Assembly: GCA_965116445.1 (NCBI GenBank)
Contig: OZ220688.1
Coordinates: 4,825,902 to 4,889,901, forward strand
DNA: 64,000 bases
DNA from: Multivorans sp965116445
GTDB taxonomy: Bacteria > Acidobacteriota > Thermoanaerobaculia > Multivoradales > Multivoraceae
Direction: 5' to 3'
Position 1 is the first letter of the stretch. Each line of letters starts with the position of its first letter. The position numbers and the translations under genes are program-made. Positions 50,934 to 59,283 of the stretch are shown one piece after another. A model generated the notes under the pieces. That model worked only from the letters and a program-made list of their open reading frames with translations, was not told the DNA's origin and ran no database searches.

Positions 50934-51425
50934 GTGAGCACTGGAACCGGGTCGAACGCCGTCGACTCCGCGCTTGAGAATCTCGAGGCAGGAATCGCGT
51001 TGTTCTACGAGGACAAGATCGCCGAAGCCAGGGGCCGCTTCGAAGACGTGGTCGCGGGCAGTGGCGAGAGCCGGCTCGTCATTCGTGCAAAGGACTACCT
51101 TGCCGCCTGCAAGCGGGTGGAAGCCGTGGCGGACGGCGGCCCGGACGACGCCTTCCTTCAGGCCGTGATGGCCCGGAACGACGGCGACCTGGAGCGCGTT
51201 CTCGAGTTGTGCGGAGGCGACGGTCGGGACCAGGACGACCGTTTCGTCTATCTGGTGGCCTGTGTGCATGCCCTGAAGGGAGACGAGGACGCCGCCCTGG
51301 ACACCTTGGCGAAGGCCGTCGAACTCGACACGAAGAACCGGGTTCGAGCCTTCTACGACAGCGACTTTTCTCTACTGGACGGGGACGAGCGTTTCGACAA
51401 GCTCGTCCATGACGATAGCGACTGA
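50934..51425 (+). CDS. Small TPR-like protein of unknown function
   Basis: 163 aa, soluble, acidic. Helical repeats resemble TPRs: ALENLEAGIALFYEDKIAEA, FVYLVACVHALKGDEDAALD, then TLAKAVELDTKNRVRAFYDS, where the last is like an 'AFxDxDF' end seen in TPR proteins. GTG start with GGGGAGG eight bases ahead. It overlaps the glmU-like start by 17 bases, so translation is probably coupled. I do not recognise a named family. Confidence 0.7.
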   Translation: MSTGTGSNAVDSALENLEAGIALFYEDKIAEARGRFEDVVAGSGESRLVIRAKDYLAACKRVEAVADGGPDDAFLQAVMARNDGDLERVLELCGGDGRDQDDRFVYLVACVHALKGDEDAALDTLAKAVELDTKNRVRAFYDSDFSLLDGDERFDKLVHDDSD

Positions 51426-52713
51426 CGTGGCTGCCGAGGCCGGCGCGGCCGTCATTCTCGCTGCCGGCGGTGGCGAGCGGCTGCGCTCCGAGCGGCCCCG
51501 GGTCCTGCATCGCGCCGGCGGCCGAGCGCTCGTGGCGTGGGTCGTCGCGGCGGCGCGCGAAGCCGGCTGCACCCCGATCCACCTCGTCGTCGGCAGCGGA
51601 GCGCGGGAGATCCGGGAGGTCCTCGAGGATGAGGGATTGGGCGGAGAGGACGTCCTCTTGGTGGAGCAGCTTGAGGAGCAGCGCGAGGAGCAGGGGACCG
51701 GACAGGCGCTGCTGCTGGTCCGCGAACTCCTGGGTAGCGACGGTCCGGTTCTCGTCCTGTCCGGCGATGCGCCCCTGATTCGGCCGGCGACTCTCCGGAG
51801 ACTCCTGGACAGCGCTCGTAGCGGCTGGGCCAGCGTCGCGGTAGCCGATCTGGACGAACCGGACGGTCCGGGACACTACGCGCTGCCCGTCCCGGCGATC
51901 TTCGACTGGCTGGAGAAGCTCGATGCGGAAAGGGGAGGGGACCGGCTCTGCCTGGCGGATGCCGTCTCCGCCGCGGCGCTCGAGAACCCGGTGACCTGCG
52001 TCCGGGTGGAGGACGCCTCGGAAGCGCTCGGCGTCAACTCGCGGGCGGAACTTGCGGCGGTTCAACGGGTGCTCTACCGCCGCAGCGTCGACGCGCTGCT
52101 CGAAGCCGGCGTCACGATCCTCGATCCGGGTAGCGTCTGGGTGGATGCCGGCGTGACGGTCGGTCCCGACTCGGTGCTGCACCCGGGTGTCACCCTGCTG
52201 GGCGCCAGCCGGGTGGGACGCGGCTGTACCGTTCACTGCGGCGCCTGGCTCCGCGACAGCGTCCTCGCGGACGGAGTGGACGTCCTGCCCTACTCGGTTC
52301 TCGACGGAGCCCGCGTCGCCTCGGGCTGCAGCGTCGGCCCCTTCGCGCGCCTGCGGCCGGAGGCGGTTCTGGACGAGGGTGTGCGAGTCGGCAACTTCGT
52401 CGAGGTGAAGAAGTCGACCCTGGGCCCCGGGGTCAAGGCTTCCCATCTCTCCTACCTGGGCGATTCGTCGATCGGTGCGGGCGCCAACATCGGCGCCGGA
52501 GTGATCACCTGCAACTACGACGGCAAGACGAAGAACCGCACGGTGATCGGCGAGGGGGCGTTCGTCGGCAGCGACACGATCCTGATCGCTCCGGTCGAAG
52601 TCGGCGCGGGGAGCTACACCGGCGCGGGTTCGGTGATCACGAAGGACGTGCCGGAGGAGACTCTTGCCGTCGGCCGGGCGCGTCAGAAGAACATCAAGCG
52701 CCGTCCGCGGTGA
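51409..52713 (+). CDS. glmU: GlmU-like protein with incomplete uridyltransferase domain
   Basis: 434 aa. The C-terminal left-handed beta-helix acetyltransferase half is intact (SVGPFARLRPEAVLDEGVRV, VEVKKSTLGPGVKASHLSYL, IGAGVITCNYDGKTKNRT, ITKDVPEE). The N-terminal half keeps LAAGGGERLR and LSGDAP (Asp120) but PKVLH is PRVLH, and about 32 residues found between GDVP and GVN in E. coli GlmU are missing: GYGR is GPGH and the GIVEHKDA/NTG substrate segment is absent. GlcN-1-P acetylation seems likely, UDP-GlcNAc formation doubtful. The stop overlaps the helicase GTG. Confidence 0.8.
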   Translation: MTIATDVAAEAGAAVILAAGGGERLRSERPRVLHRAGGRALVAWVVAAAREAGCTPIHLVVGSGAREIREVLEDEGLGGEDVLLVEQLEEQREEQGTGQALLLVRELLGSDGPVLVLSGDAPLIRPATLRRLLDSARSGWASVAVADLDEPDGPGHYALPVPAIFDWLEKLDAERGGDRLCLADAVSAAALENPVTCVRVEDASEALGVNSRAELAAVQRVLYRRSVDALLEAGVTILDPGSVWVDAGVTVGPDSVLHPGVTLLGASRVGRGCTVHCGAWLRDSVLADGVDVLPYSVLDGARVASGCSVGPFARLRPEAVLDEGVRVGNFVEVKKSTLGPGVKASHLSYLGDSSIGAGANIGAGVITCNYDGKTKNRTVIGEGAFVGSDTILIAPVEVGAGSYTGAGSVITKDVPEETLAVGRARQKNIKRRPR

Positions 52714-55034
52714 CCGACTTGGACTTCCGCTCCCGCCTGAACCCCGAACAGTTGGCGGCGGTCACCCACGACGGTGGGCCGCAACTCGTGATCGCCGGCG
52801 CCGGGTCGGGTAAGACCCGGGTGATCACCTACCGGATCGCCTGGCTCGTCGCGGAGAGGGGAATCGAGCCGTGGCGGATCGCGGCGGTGACCTTCACCAA
52901 CAAGGCGGCGGACGAGATGCGCGGGCGCGCCCTCGACCTGGTCGGCGGCAACGCAAATGTCTTCGTCGGCACCTTCCACCGGTTCTGCGTGCGACTCCTG
53001 CGCCGCTACGGGGACCGCGTCGGCCTCCAGTCCGACTTCGCGATCGTCGACGCGCCGGATCAGCTGCGGCTGATCAAGGCGGCTCTGAAGGCGGAGGACC
53101 TGGACGAACAGACGTTCCAGCCCCGCGCGGTCCAGGGCCGGATCAGCGCGGCCAAGAACCGGCTCCTGACGCCGGCCACGTTCGAACGCGAGGCCGAGGA
53201 CTTCTTCGACCGTCATGTCGCCGCCGTCTACCGCCGCTATCAGCGCGACCTGCGGCGCGCGGGCGGCGTCGACTTCGACGATCTCATCGCGCTCGCGGTG
53301 CGGCTGCTGCGAAAGGAAGCGGACGTCGGCGAGCGGGTTCGGGGACGCTTCCGCCACCTGCTCGTCGACGAGTTTCAGGACACGAATGCGGCCCAGCTCG
53401 AACTGATCAAGAACCTCGTTCTCGACCCGGACGGCTCGGTCTCCGGGCTGACCGCGGTCGGCGACGAGGACCAGAGCATCTACGGCTGGCGGGGGGCCGA
53501 GATCGACAACCTGCTTCGCTTCGAGCGCCACTTTCCCGGCGCCCGGGTTCGCAAGCTGGAACGCAACTACCGCTCGACGCAGAACATCCTCGACGCTTCG
53601 GGCGCCGTCATCGCGCGCAACGAGGAGCGGCGCGGCAAGGCGCTGTGGACCGACACCGGTGCGGGTGATCCGCTACGGCTCTTCTTCGCCGCCGATCAGG
53701 AGGACGAGGCGCGCTGGGTCGTGCGGCAGGTGGGGGAGCTTGGCGCCAACGGCTTCGAGTTCGGCGACATGGCCGTCCTCGTGCGGACCAACGCGCAGAC
53801 ACGGGCGATCGAGGACCAGATGCTGCGGAGCGAGATTCCGTACTGTCTGGTCGCCGGCGTTCGGTTCTACGAGCGCGCCGAGGTCAAGGACCTGGCCGCG
53901 TACCTTCGGGTGATCAACAATCCGCGGGACAACCTGTCTCTGCGGCGGATCCTGAACCAGCCGCGGCGGGGCATCGGCCGCCGGACCGAGGAGTTCCTGG
54001 TGGCCCGGGCGGCGACGATGGGCCATTCCCTTTGGGACGCGATCAGGCTCGACCCGCTGCAGGAGCTGCCGGCGCGGAACCGCCGTGCGGTCGACGACTT
54101 CAGGGGCCTGATCGAGGCGCTCCGCAAGGAAGCGGAGCAGCAGCCGCTGGCTGAGCTCGTCCGGGGGGCGATCGTCGCGGCCGGCTTCGACGCGCTCTAC
54201 GGGAAGGGCGACGAGGAGGGGCAGGAGCGGCTGGACAACCTGGGCGAACTCGTTTCGGCCGCGCAGGACTTCCAGACCCGGTACGGCTGTGAAGAGATGC
54301 CTGCCAGGATTCCGACCTCGGCGCTTCCGGCCCTCGACGATCCCCTGGGCGCCGGCGAGACGGACGAGGAGCCGCCGACCAGTCCGCTGACGAACTTCCT
54401 GGACTACGTCTCCCTGGTCAGCGACACGGACGGCCTGAACGCCGACCTCGGCGTCGCGGTGATGACCCTGCACAGCGCCAAGGGCCTCGAGTACCCGGCC
54501 GTCTTCGTCACCGGACTGGAGGACGGCCTGCTGCCGCACTTCCACGCCGGTGGCGGCGCGCGGGACATCGAGGAGGAGAGACGGCTGTTCTACGTCGGCA
54601 TGACCCGCGCCGAACGGCGGCTGTTCCTCAGCGGCTGCCGTCGCCGGATGATCGCGGGCATGTTCCAGGACCAGCAGCCCTCGCCCTTCCTGATCGACGT
54701 GCCGGAGGAACTCGTGGAGACCGCCCAGAGCCCGGACATCTACGCCGGGCCGCGGACCGCGGGCGTTCGCAGCTTCTTCGGCGCCGATCGTTCCGCCGGC
54801 GTCCCGTACCGGTCGCCGCCGCCCTCGGGCCTGAAGGGTCGAGCGTCGGGACGGCCCATGAAGCAGGCCGCCGGCGGTTTGCGACCGGGCGCGTACGTCC
54901 GTCACGCGACGTTGGGCAAGGGCGTGGTGTTGCACCTCGACGGCCAGGGCGAGAACGCCAAGCTGACGGTCTTCTTCGACAAGGCAGGCAAGCGGAAGCT
55001 CGTCCGCCGCTACGCCCCGCTGGAGGTTCTCTGA
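52710..55034 (+). CDS. pcrA: UvrD/PcrA-family ATP-dependent DNA helicase
   Basis: 774 aa superfamily 1A helicase for repair and removal of proteins from DNA. Motif I VIAGAGSGKTRV, Ia AVTFTNKAADEM, II LLVDEFQDTN, III DEDQSIYGWRGA, IV ERNYRST, V MTLHSAKGLEYPAVF, VI YVGMTRAERRL are all present. The C-terminal 60 residues (PGAYVRHATLGKGVVLHLDG) form the PcrA/UvrD Tudor-like domain. GTG start overlaps the glmU stop. PcrA and UvrD cannot be told apart by eye. Confidence 0.92.
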   Translation: MTDLDFRSRLNPEQLAAVTHDGGPQLVIAGAGSGKTRVITYRIAWLVAERGIEPWRIAAVTFTNKAADEMRGRALDLVGGNANVFVGTFHRFCVRLLRRYGDRVGLQSDFAIVDAPDQLRLIKAALKAEDLDEQTFQPRAVQGRISAAKNRLLTPATFEREAEDFFDRHVAAVYRRYQRDLRRAGGVDFDDLIALAVRLLRKEADVGERVRGRFRHLLVDEFQDTNAAQLELIKNLVLDPDGSVSGLTAVGDEDQSIYGWRGAEIDNLLRFERHFPGARVRKLERNYRSTQNILDASGAVIARNEERRGKALWTDTGAGDPLRLFFAADQEDEARWVVRQVGELGANGFEFGDMAVLVRTNAQTRAIEDQMLRSEIPYCLVAGVRFYERAEVKDLAAYLRVINNPRDNLSLRRILNQPRRGIGRRTEEFLVARAATMGHSLWDAIRLDPLQELPARNRRAVDDFRGLIEALRKEAEQQPLAELVRGAIVAAGFDALYGKGDEEGQERLDNLGELVSAAQDFQTRYGCEEMPARIPTSALPALDDPLGAGETDEEPPTSPLTNFLDYVSLVSDTDGLNADLGVAVMTLHSAKGLEYPAVFVTGLEDGLLPHFHAGGGARDIEEERRLFYVGMTRAERRLFLSGCRRRMIAGMFQDQQPSPFLIDVPEELVETAQSPDIYAGPRTAGVRSFFGADRSAGVPYRSPPPSGLKGRASGRPMKQAAGGLRPGAYVRHATLGKGVVLHLDGQGENAKLTVFFDKAGKRKLVRRYAPLEVL

Positions 55035-55044
55035 GCCCCAGAAC

Positions 55045-55195
55045 CGTGTGCGCCGGCGTCGCAGCGGAGCGAGGCCGTTGGCCTCGCGCGTCCTTTTCAG
55101 AGAGCCGACGAGGACGTCGGCGCACCCAGTCTGCACCTTCCTCCGTCACTGGGTGCGCCGACGTCCTCGTCGGCTTCCGAAGAAGAACCGCGCCG
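55045..55195. repeat. Repeat cluster upstream of tRNA genes, inverted pair of cores
   Basis: A 28-nt core at 55102-55129 (AGCCGACGAGGACGTCGGCG to CACCCAGT) and its perfect reverse complement at 55147-55174 are separated by 17 nt. Left of it, 55069-55100 carries CGGAGCGAGGCC and GGCCTCGCGCG. After it follows CGCCGC-GAA-GCGGCG. The left module, including the core, recurs downstream of the tRNA genes at 55821-55891. Confidence 0.8.
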
Positions 55196-55237
55196 CGAAG
55201 CGGCGACGACATTGTCCCCTGCAACGCCCCACCTGCT

Positions 55238-55245
55238 GCTACACT
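55238..55245 (+). promoter_or_regulatory. -10 element for the tRNA cluster
   Basis: GCTACACT ends 15 bases before tRNA-Pro, suggesting a start a few bases upstream of the mature 5' end. Identical to the elements before yebC and the Rrf2 gene. Confidence 0.6.
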
Positions 55246-55260
55246 CCGGCGCCTGCCTGT

Positions 55261-55334
55261 CGGGGCGTGGCGCAGTCTGGTAGCGCACCTGCCTTGGGCG
55301 CAGGGGGTCCTCAGTTCAAATCTGGGCGCCCCGA
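55261..55334 (+). tRNA. tRNA-Pro (anticodon TGG)
   Basis: 74 nt. Acceptor CGGGGCG/CGCCCCG with discriminator A; anticodon stem CCTGC/GCAGG, loop CTTGGGC with TGG at 55295-55297; T-loop TTCAAAT. CCA is not encoded, unlike the next three. Confidence 0.95.
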
Positions 55335-55377
55335 TATCGCTCGCATGCCCAGGCCTCGGTTACTCTGTCGCTTTCGC

Positions 55378-55454
55378 CTGCCTGTAGCTCAGCTGGATAG
55401 AGCGGCGGCCTTCTAAGCCGCGGGTCGGGGGTTCGAGTCCCTCCAGGCAGGCCA
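55378..55454 (+). tRNA. tRNA-Arg (anticodon TCT)
   Basis: Acceptor CTGCCTG/CAGGCAG, discriminator G, encoded CCA. Anticodon stem GCGGC/GCCGC, loop CTTCTAA with TCT at 55412-55414. T-loop TTCGAGT. Reads AGA/AGG. Confidence 0.95.
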
Positions 55455-55484
55455 AGCTCGTTGAGATTCTGGTCGGAGAGGTCT

Positions 55485-55561
55485 GGTGGGTGTAGCTCAA
55501 CCGGTAGAGCGCTTGATTGTGGTTCAAGTGGTTGGGGGTTCAAGTCCCCTCACCCACCCCA
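55485..55561 (+). tRNA. tRNA-His (anticodon GTG)
   Basis: Acceptor GTGGGTG/CACCCAC with the extra G-1 (55485) opposite discriminator C, the histidine identity element. Anticodon stem CTTGA/TCAAG, loop TTGTGGT with GTG at 55519-55521. CCA encoded. Confidence 0.95.
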
Positions 55562-55589
55562 TCCTCCTTTCCGCATCCTTCCCGTTCGC

Positions 55590-55666
55590 GCGCCCGTAGC
55601 TCAGCTGGATAGAGCGACGGCCTCCGGAGCCGTAGGTCAGGGGTTCGAATCCCTTCGGGCGCACCA
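55590..55666 (+). tRNA. tRNA-Arg (anticodon CCG)
   Basis: Acceptor GCGCCCG/CGGGCGC, discriminator A, encoded CCA. Anticodon stem ACGGC/GCCGT, loop CTCCGGA with CCG at 55624-55626. Reads CGG, a common codon at this GC content. Confidence 0.95.
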
Positions 55667-55685
55667 CATTCCTGCCGGCTTTCAC

Positions 55686-55891
55686 ACTGGGTGCGCCGGC
55701 CTTCTGGCCGGCATCCGGGACTGGGTGCGCCGACGTCCCCGTCGGCTGCGCCGCAGGCGGCCAGAAGAACGCGCCGGCCGGTAGGCCGGCTCCGCCTTGG
55801 TTTGCGCACGGCCCCCCCGCCTCAGCGGAGCGAGTCCTTAGGCCTCGCGCGCTCCCTTCAGAAAGCCGACGAGGACGTCGGCACACCCAGT
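55686..55891. repeat. Repeat cluster downstream of tRNA genes
   Basis: The 312 bases between tRNA-Arg and the next gene (55667-55978) hold only repeats. Cores: 55686 onward (GCCGGCC-TTCT-GGCCGGC), 55720-55746 (GCCGACG-TCCC-CGTCGGC) and an inverse one at 55864-55891 with a single A-for-G change. 55821-55891 repeats the module seen at 55069-55129 upstream of the tRNAs, in the same orientation. Confidence 0.8.
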
Positions 55892-55978
55892 GTTCGAATC
55901 CCCGCGCAGCGGGCGCACCTTGGTGTGCAAGTCCCCACGCGCGAGCCGTATGCTCAGATCAGCGACGGACCGGCACCG

Positions 55979-57076
55979 ATGACCACCACCGAAACGACCC
56001 CGTCCAGACCCCTCCGAATCCTTCTGGTGCGGCTTTCGGCGATCGGCGACTGCCTGCACGCGGCCCCGGTGGCGGCGGCGCTTCGCCGGGCGAACCCGGA
56101 TGCGTTCATCGGCTGGGCGATTCAGGAGCCTGCCGCGACCCTCTTGCGGGACTGTCCCGGCGTCGACCGCTTCCACGTCTACCCTCGCCGCGCTCGCGGC
56201 ATTGCGGCGCGGCTCACGTCGTTCGGCCGTTTCCGCCGCGAACTGAGAAGCTGCCGCTACGACGCCGCGGTCGATGTCCAGGGCCTGACCAAGAGTGGCC
56301 TCGTCGCCTGGTTGAGCGGCGCCCGGCAGCGCGTCGGTTTCCGCGGTGGTTCGGCGATGGGCAGCCGTGAACTGAACTCCCTGTTTCTGAACCGGCGTTT
56401 CGCCGTCGACCCGGCGGTGACCCACGTGGTCGACCGCAACCTGGCGCTGGCCGGCGCTTCAGGACTGGCCGAAACGAACGAGCCGATCGCCGAGTGGCGG
56501 CTGCCCGACTATGCCGAGCCGGAGGCCCTCGATTTCCTCGAGCGCCACGGCCTGGGCGCTGGGGGCTACGCGGTGGTCTCGCCAGGGACGATCTGGCGCA
56601 CGAAGCACTGGCCGCCGGACCACTTCGCCGCCGCGGTGCGGCGCCTGGGACGGGAGCGCGACCTGCCGGTGGTCGTCGTGTGGGCCGGCGAGGCGGAACG
56701 GCTGGCGGCGGAGAAGATCGTTGCCGGTGCCGGTGTCGTTGCCGGGGACAACCCGCCCGTCCTGCTCGCGCCGCCGACCGATCTTCGCGAGCTGGCGACG
56801 CTGCTGCGGCACGCGGCCCTGTTCCTGGGCTGCGATTCGGGCCCCGCCCACTTGGCGGCAGCACTCCAGGTTCCGACCGTGTCCGTGTTCGGACCGACCG
56901 ATCCTGCGCGCAATGGGCCCTACGGACCGCGGTCGGTCTCCGTGCAACTCGACCGGCGGCTGGACTGCCAGCCGTGCTGGCGGCGTACCTGCAGCCGCGG
57001 CGACTTTGCGTGCCTGGAGAGGTTGGGTGCCGACCGGGTCGTGGAGGCGTGCCTGAGGAAGCTCGACGCGGCCTAA
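55979..57076 (+). CDS. GT9-family glycosyltransferase, LPS heptosyltransferase-like
   Basis: 365 aa. RILLVRLSAIGDCLHAAPVA at the N-terminus, DVQGLTKSGLVAWLSGARQR, VVSPGTIWRTKHWPPDHFA (nucleotide-sugar side) and LGCDSGPAHLAAAL near the C-terminus match WaaC/WaaF/RfaQ proteins that add heptose to lipid A-core at the inner membrane. The DSGPAHLAAAL motif is ADP-heptose-type. Whether I or II is unclear. ATG at 55979; TATGCT at 55949-55954 may be its -10. Confidence 0.87.
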   Translation: MTTTETTPSRPLRILLVRLSAIGDCLHAAPVAAALRRANPDAFIGWAIQEPAATLLRDCPGVDRFHVYPRRARGIAARLTSFGRFRRELRSCRYDAAVDVQGLTKSGLVAWLSGARQRVGFRGGSAMGSRELNSLFLNRRFAVDPAVTHVVDRNLALAGASGLAETNEPIAEWRLPDYAEPEALDFLERHGLGAGGYAVVSPGTIWRTKHWPPDHFAAAVRRLGRERDLPVVVVWAGEAERLAAEKIVAGAGVVAGDNPPVLLAPPTDLRELATLLRHAALFLGCDSGPAHLAAALQVPTVSVFGPTDPARNGPYGPRSVSVQLDRRLDCQPCWRRTCSRGDFACLERLGADRVVEACLRKLDAA

Positions 57077-57128
57077 GGGCCTGCCGCCCAAGCGCCCACG
57101 CCGGCCGCCGCTTGGCATACTCCTGTCC

Positions 57129-57383
57129 ATGCCCGACGAACCGGACGCTGAGCCACCGCGTATCCGCCCGCCGACGTTCGACCGGATCGCGGTCCGGTTG
57201 CTTGTTGTGGCGCTCGTCGCCGGCGTGCTGACGGCGGCCATCCTCATCCTCTGGCGTGACTTCAGTTGGTTGATGGCGCTTTCCAGCGCCGCCGGCGTCG
57301 CTCTCCTGATCTTCTTCAGCGGCCGCGCCGTGCGGATTCTCCGCTTCGAGTGGCGCCGGCCGCCCTTCGAGCGGGAGGACTAG
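57129..57383 (+). CDS. Small two-helix membrane protein, unknown
   Basis: 84 aa. Two hydrophobic segments, LLVVALVAGVLTAAILILW and LMALSSAAGVALLIFF, with an acidic Pro-rich start and a basic end. Not recognised. CATACT lies about nine bases before the ATG with no ribosome site, another candidate leaderless start. It ends four bases before the NUDIX gene. Confidence 0.65.
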   Translation: MPDEPDAEPPRIRPPTFDRIAVRLLVVALVAGVLTAAILILWRDFSWLMALSSAAGVALLIFFSGRAVRILRFEWRRPPFERED

Positions 57384-57387
57384 AGAG

Positions 57388-57951
57388 GTGAAGAAGGTCC
57401 GTCCCTGGCGGGTCGAGGCCAACCGCTCGATCTTCGACCACCCGCTGCTCAGGGTCGAGACCCAGAAACTCCGGGCCGGCGCCGACCGGCGCGAAGCGCT
57501 CGTGCTGCGGTCGGCGGACTGGGTCAACGTGATTCCCCTGCTCGAATCGGGGTCGCAGGGGCAAGGGCCGACCGTCGTGTTCGTTCGCCAGTGGCGATTC
57601 GGGCGCGCCGCGGAGTCGCTGGAGATTCCGGGCGGCATCGTCGAAGCGGGCGAGGACGCGGGAGTCGCCGCGGGGCGGGAACTGCACGAAGAGACCGGCT
57701 ACCGGGCCGGGCGGATCGAACGCCTCGGCGTGGTCGAGCCGAACCCCGCCATCCTGGACAACGCGTGCTCACTGTGGCTGGCTCGTGACCTCGTGGACAC
57801 GGGCGATCCGATCGGCGACGGCAGCGAGGAGCTGGAGGTCGTCCACGTGCCGCTGCGCGAGGTCCCGGAGCGGATCGAAAGTGGCGAGATCCGTCACTCG
57901 CTTGTCGTCACCGCCTTCTACTTCTTCGCCCGTCGCCACGGTTTCTCGTGA
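57388..57951 (+). CDS. NUDIX hydrolase, ADP-ribose pyrophosphatase-like
   Basis: 187 aa. The Nudix box GGIVEAGEDAGVAAGRELHE followed by ETGYRAG fits GX5EX7REUXEEXGU exactly. VNVIPLL and VVFVRQWRFGRAAESLEIPGG match ADP-ribose pyrophosphatases (NudF type), which hydrolyse ADP-ribose or NDP-sugars. GTG start; stop overlaps the next gene as GTGA. Confidence 0.85.
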   Translation: MKKVRPWRVEANRSIFDHPLLRVETQKLRAGADRREALVLRSADWVNVIPLLESGSQGQGPTVVFVRQWRFGRAAESLEIPGGIVEAGEDAGVAAGRELHEETGYRAGRIERLGVVEPNPAILDNACSLWLARDLVDTGDPIGDGSEELEVVHVPLREVPERIESGEIRHSLVVTAFYFFARRHGFS

Positions 57952-58679
57952 ACGAACGTCGACCACGGCCCGTCGCCCTTGCCGCGCGCCGCGGCTCAGA
58001 GCCCCTTCGGGGCGTGTCCTTCGACGCGACGGGCACGCTCTTCGTCTGCCCGCGTCGCGGTGAGATCTACGCCGAAGTCCTTGCCCGGCACGGACTGCGC
58101 CTGGGCCCAACCGAGATCGAGAGCAGCTTCCGGACCGCCTGGAGCGAACTCGACTGCCGGCTTGGCCGTGGCGAGGACCGCTACAGCAGCCATCCCGACG
58201 GCGCTCGTGGCTTCTGGCGGGAGCTGCTGGAGAGATCGTGTGCGCTGCTGGGCCACGAAGCTCCCGGACCGTTTGCGGCCGCCGAGCTGTTCGCCCGTTT
58301 CGAACGCGCCGATGCCTGGGAGCTTCGGCCCGGCGTTCGCGCGGTGCTCGCCGAACTGCGGCGCCGGGGCTTGCGGGTCGCGGTGACCAGCAACTGGGAC
58401 CGGCGGCTGCCCCGGGTGCTGTCCAACCTCGGCCTGGGCGGCGACATCGACGCCGTCGTGTGCTCGGAGGATGTGGGAGCGGCCAAGCCGGCCGAGACGA
58501 TCTTCCTTGCCGCCTGCCGGGAACTCGACCTGGAACCGGCGTCGGTCCTCCACGTCGGCGACGCCAAGGTCGAGGATCGCGAGGGGGCCGAGGCGGCGGG
58601 CCTTCGGGCCTTGTGGCTGAACCCCGCCGAAGGCGACATCGGGACACTGGAGGAGGTGCTCGACTACCTGCGGAGTTAA
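57948..58679 (+). CDS. HAD-superfamily hydrolase
   Basis: 243 aa. Motif I VSFDATGTLF (nucleophile Asp, with Ala then Thr before GTL as in HDHD3/REG-2-like proteins), motif II VTSNWD, motif III Lys in EDVGAAKPAETIF, motif IV HVGDAKVEDREGA. C1-type helical cap. Substrate unknown. Translation coupled to the NUDIX gene, so both may handle a phosphorylated or nucleotide-sugar metabolite. Confidence 0.85.
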   Translation: MNERRPRPVALAARRGSEPLRGVSFDATGTLFVCPRRGEIYAEVLARHGLRLGPTEIESSFRTAWSELDCRLGRGEDRYSSHPDGARGFWRELLERSCALLGHEAPGPFAAAELFARFERADAWELRPGVRAVLAELRRRGLRVAVTSNWDRRLPRVLSNLGLGGDIDAVVCSEDVGAAKPAETIFLAACRELDLEPASVLHVGDAKVEDREGAEAAGLRALWLNPAEGDIGTLEEVLDYLRS

Positions 58680-58690
58680 CAGCTTGCACT

Positions 58691-58698
58691 GCTACACT
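58691..58698 (+). promoter_or_regulatory. -10 element for the Rrf2 gene
   Basis: GCTACACT, 22 bases before the ATG at 58721, with GGTGGAGAG as ribosome site between. Confidence 0.55.
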
Positions 58699-58720
58699 GG
58701 CTTGTGGTGGAGAGTGCGCG

Positions 58721-59227
58721 ATGAAGATATCGACCAAGGGCGAGTACGGCATCCGCGCCATGCTGTACGTGGCGATGCACTCGGAGGCCGGTCCCGTGCC
58801 GAGCCATGAGATCGCGATCAACCAGGGCATCCCGGAGCCCTACCTCCGCCAGATCCTTGCGGCGCTTGCCCGCTTCCAGTTGATCCGCTCGAACCGGGGC
58901 CCCCAGGGCGGCCACCTCCTGGGACGTTCGGCGGGTGACATCTCGATGCACGACATCCTGGTCGCGCTCGAGGGACACACGACGTCGATCGACCACATCC
59001 TGGCCCAGCCCTGCACGATCGGCGTCGGGCCCAAGCACTGCGCGATCCGCGAGGTCTTCCTGAGCGTGAAGGAGGCGGTCGAGAACATCCTCTGCAACCT
59101 GAGCCTTGCCGATCTGGCCGAACGCCAGCAGGAAGTCTGCGAGTGCAAGATCGAAATCCCGCACGACCTGCCGGCGGAGCGCCTCCACGGGACGCCGGGC
59201 CGGCCGCTGCAGGTGCTGAGCGACTGA
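58721..59227 (+). CDS. Rrf2/IscR-family transcriptional regulator
   Basis: 168 aa. MKISTKGEYGIRAMLYVAMH and IPEPYLRQILAALARFQLIRS then NRGPQGGHLLGRS form the Rrf2 winged helix. Cysteines at 98, 107, 125, 140 and 142 differ from the IscR C-x5-C-x5-C pattern: a C-x8-C pair and a terminal CEC. It may still bind an Fe-S cluster or sense redox. No isc/suf genes follow; ispH, an Fe-S enzyme, lies 1.2 kb downstream. The C-terminal 25 residues after CEC are extra. Confidence 0.85.
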   Translation: MKISTKGEYGIRAMLYVAMHSEAGPVPSHEIAINQGIPEPYLRQILAALARFQLIRSNRGPQGGHLLGRSAGDISMHDILVALEGHTTSIDHILAQPCTIGVGPKHCAIREVFLSVKEAVENILCNLSLADLAERQQEVCECKIEIPHDLPAERLHGTPGRPLQVLSD

Positions 59228-59283
59228 CGCTCGGGCCGGGAGCGTCGCGGCAGTCGCGCCGTGGCGGGGGCTGGAGCGCTTGC

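Noticed and set aside
55691..55978. Upstream extension of the GT9 protein through the repeat cluster
   Set aside because: Homology begins at the residues following ATG 55979; the upstream part translates repeats.
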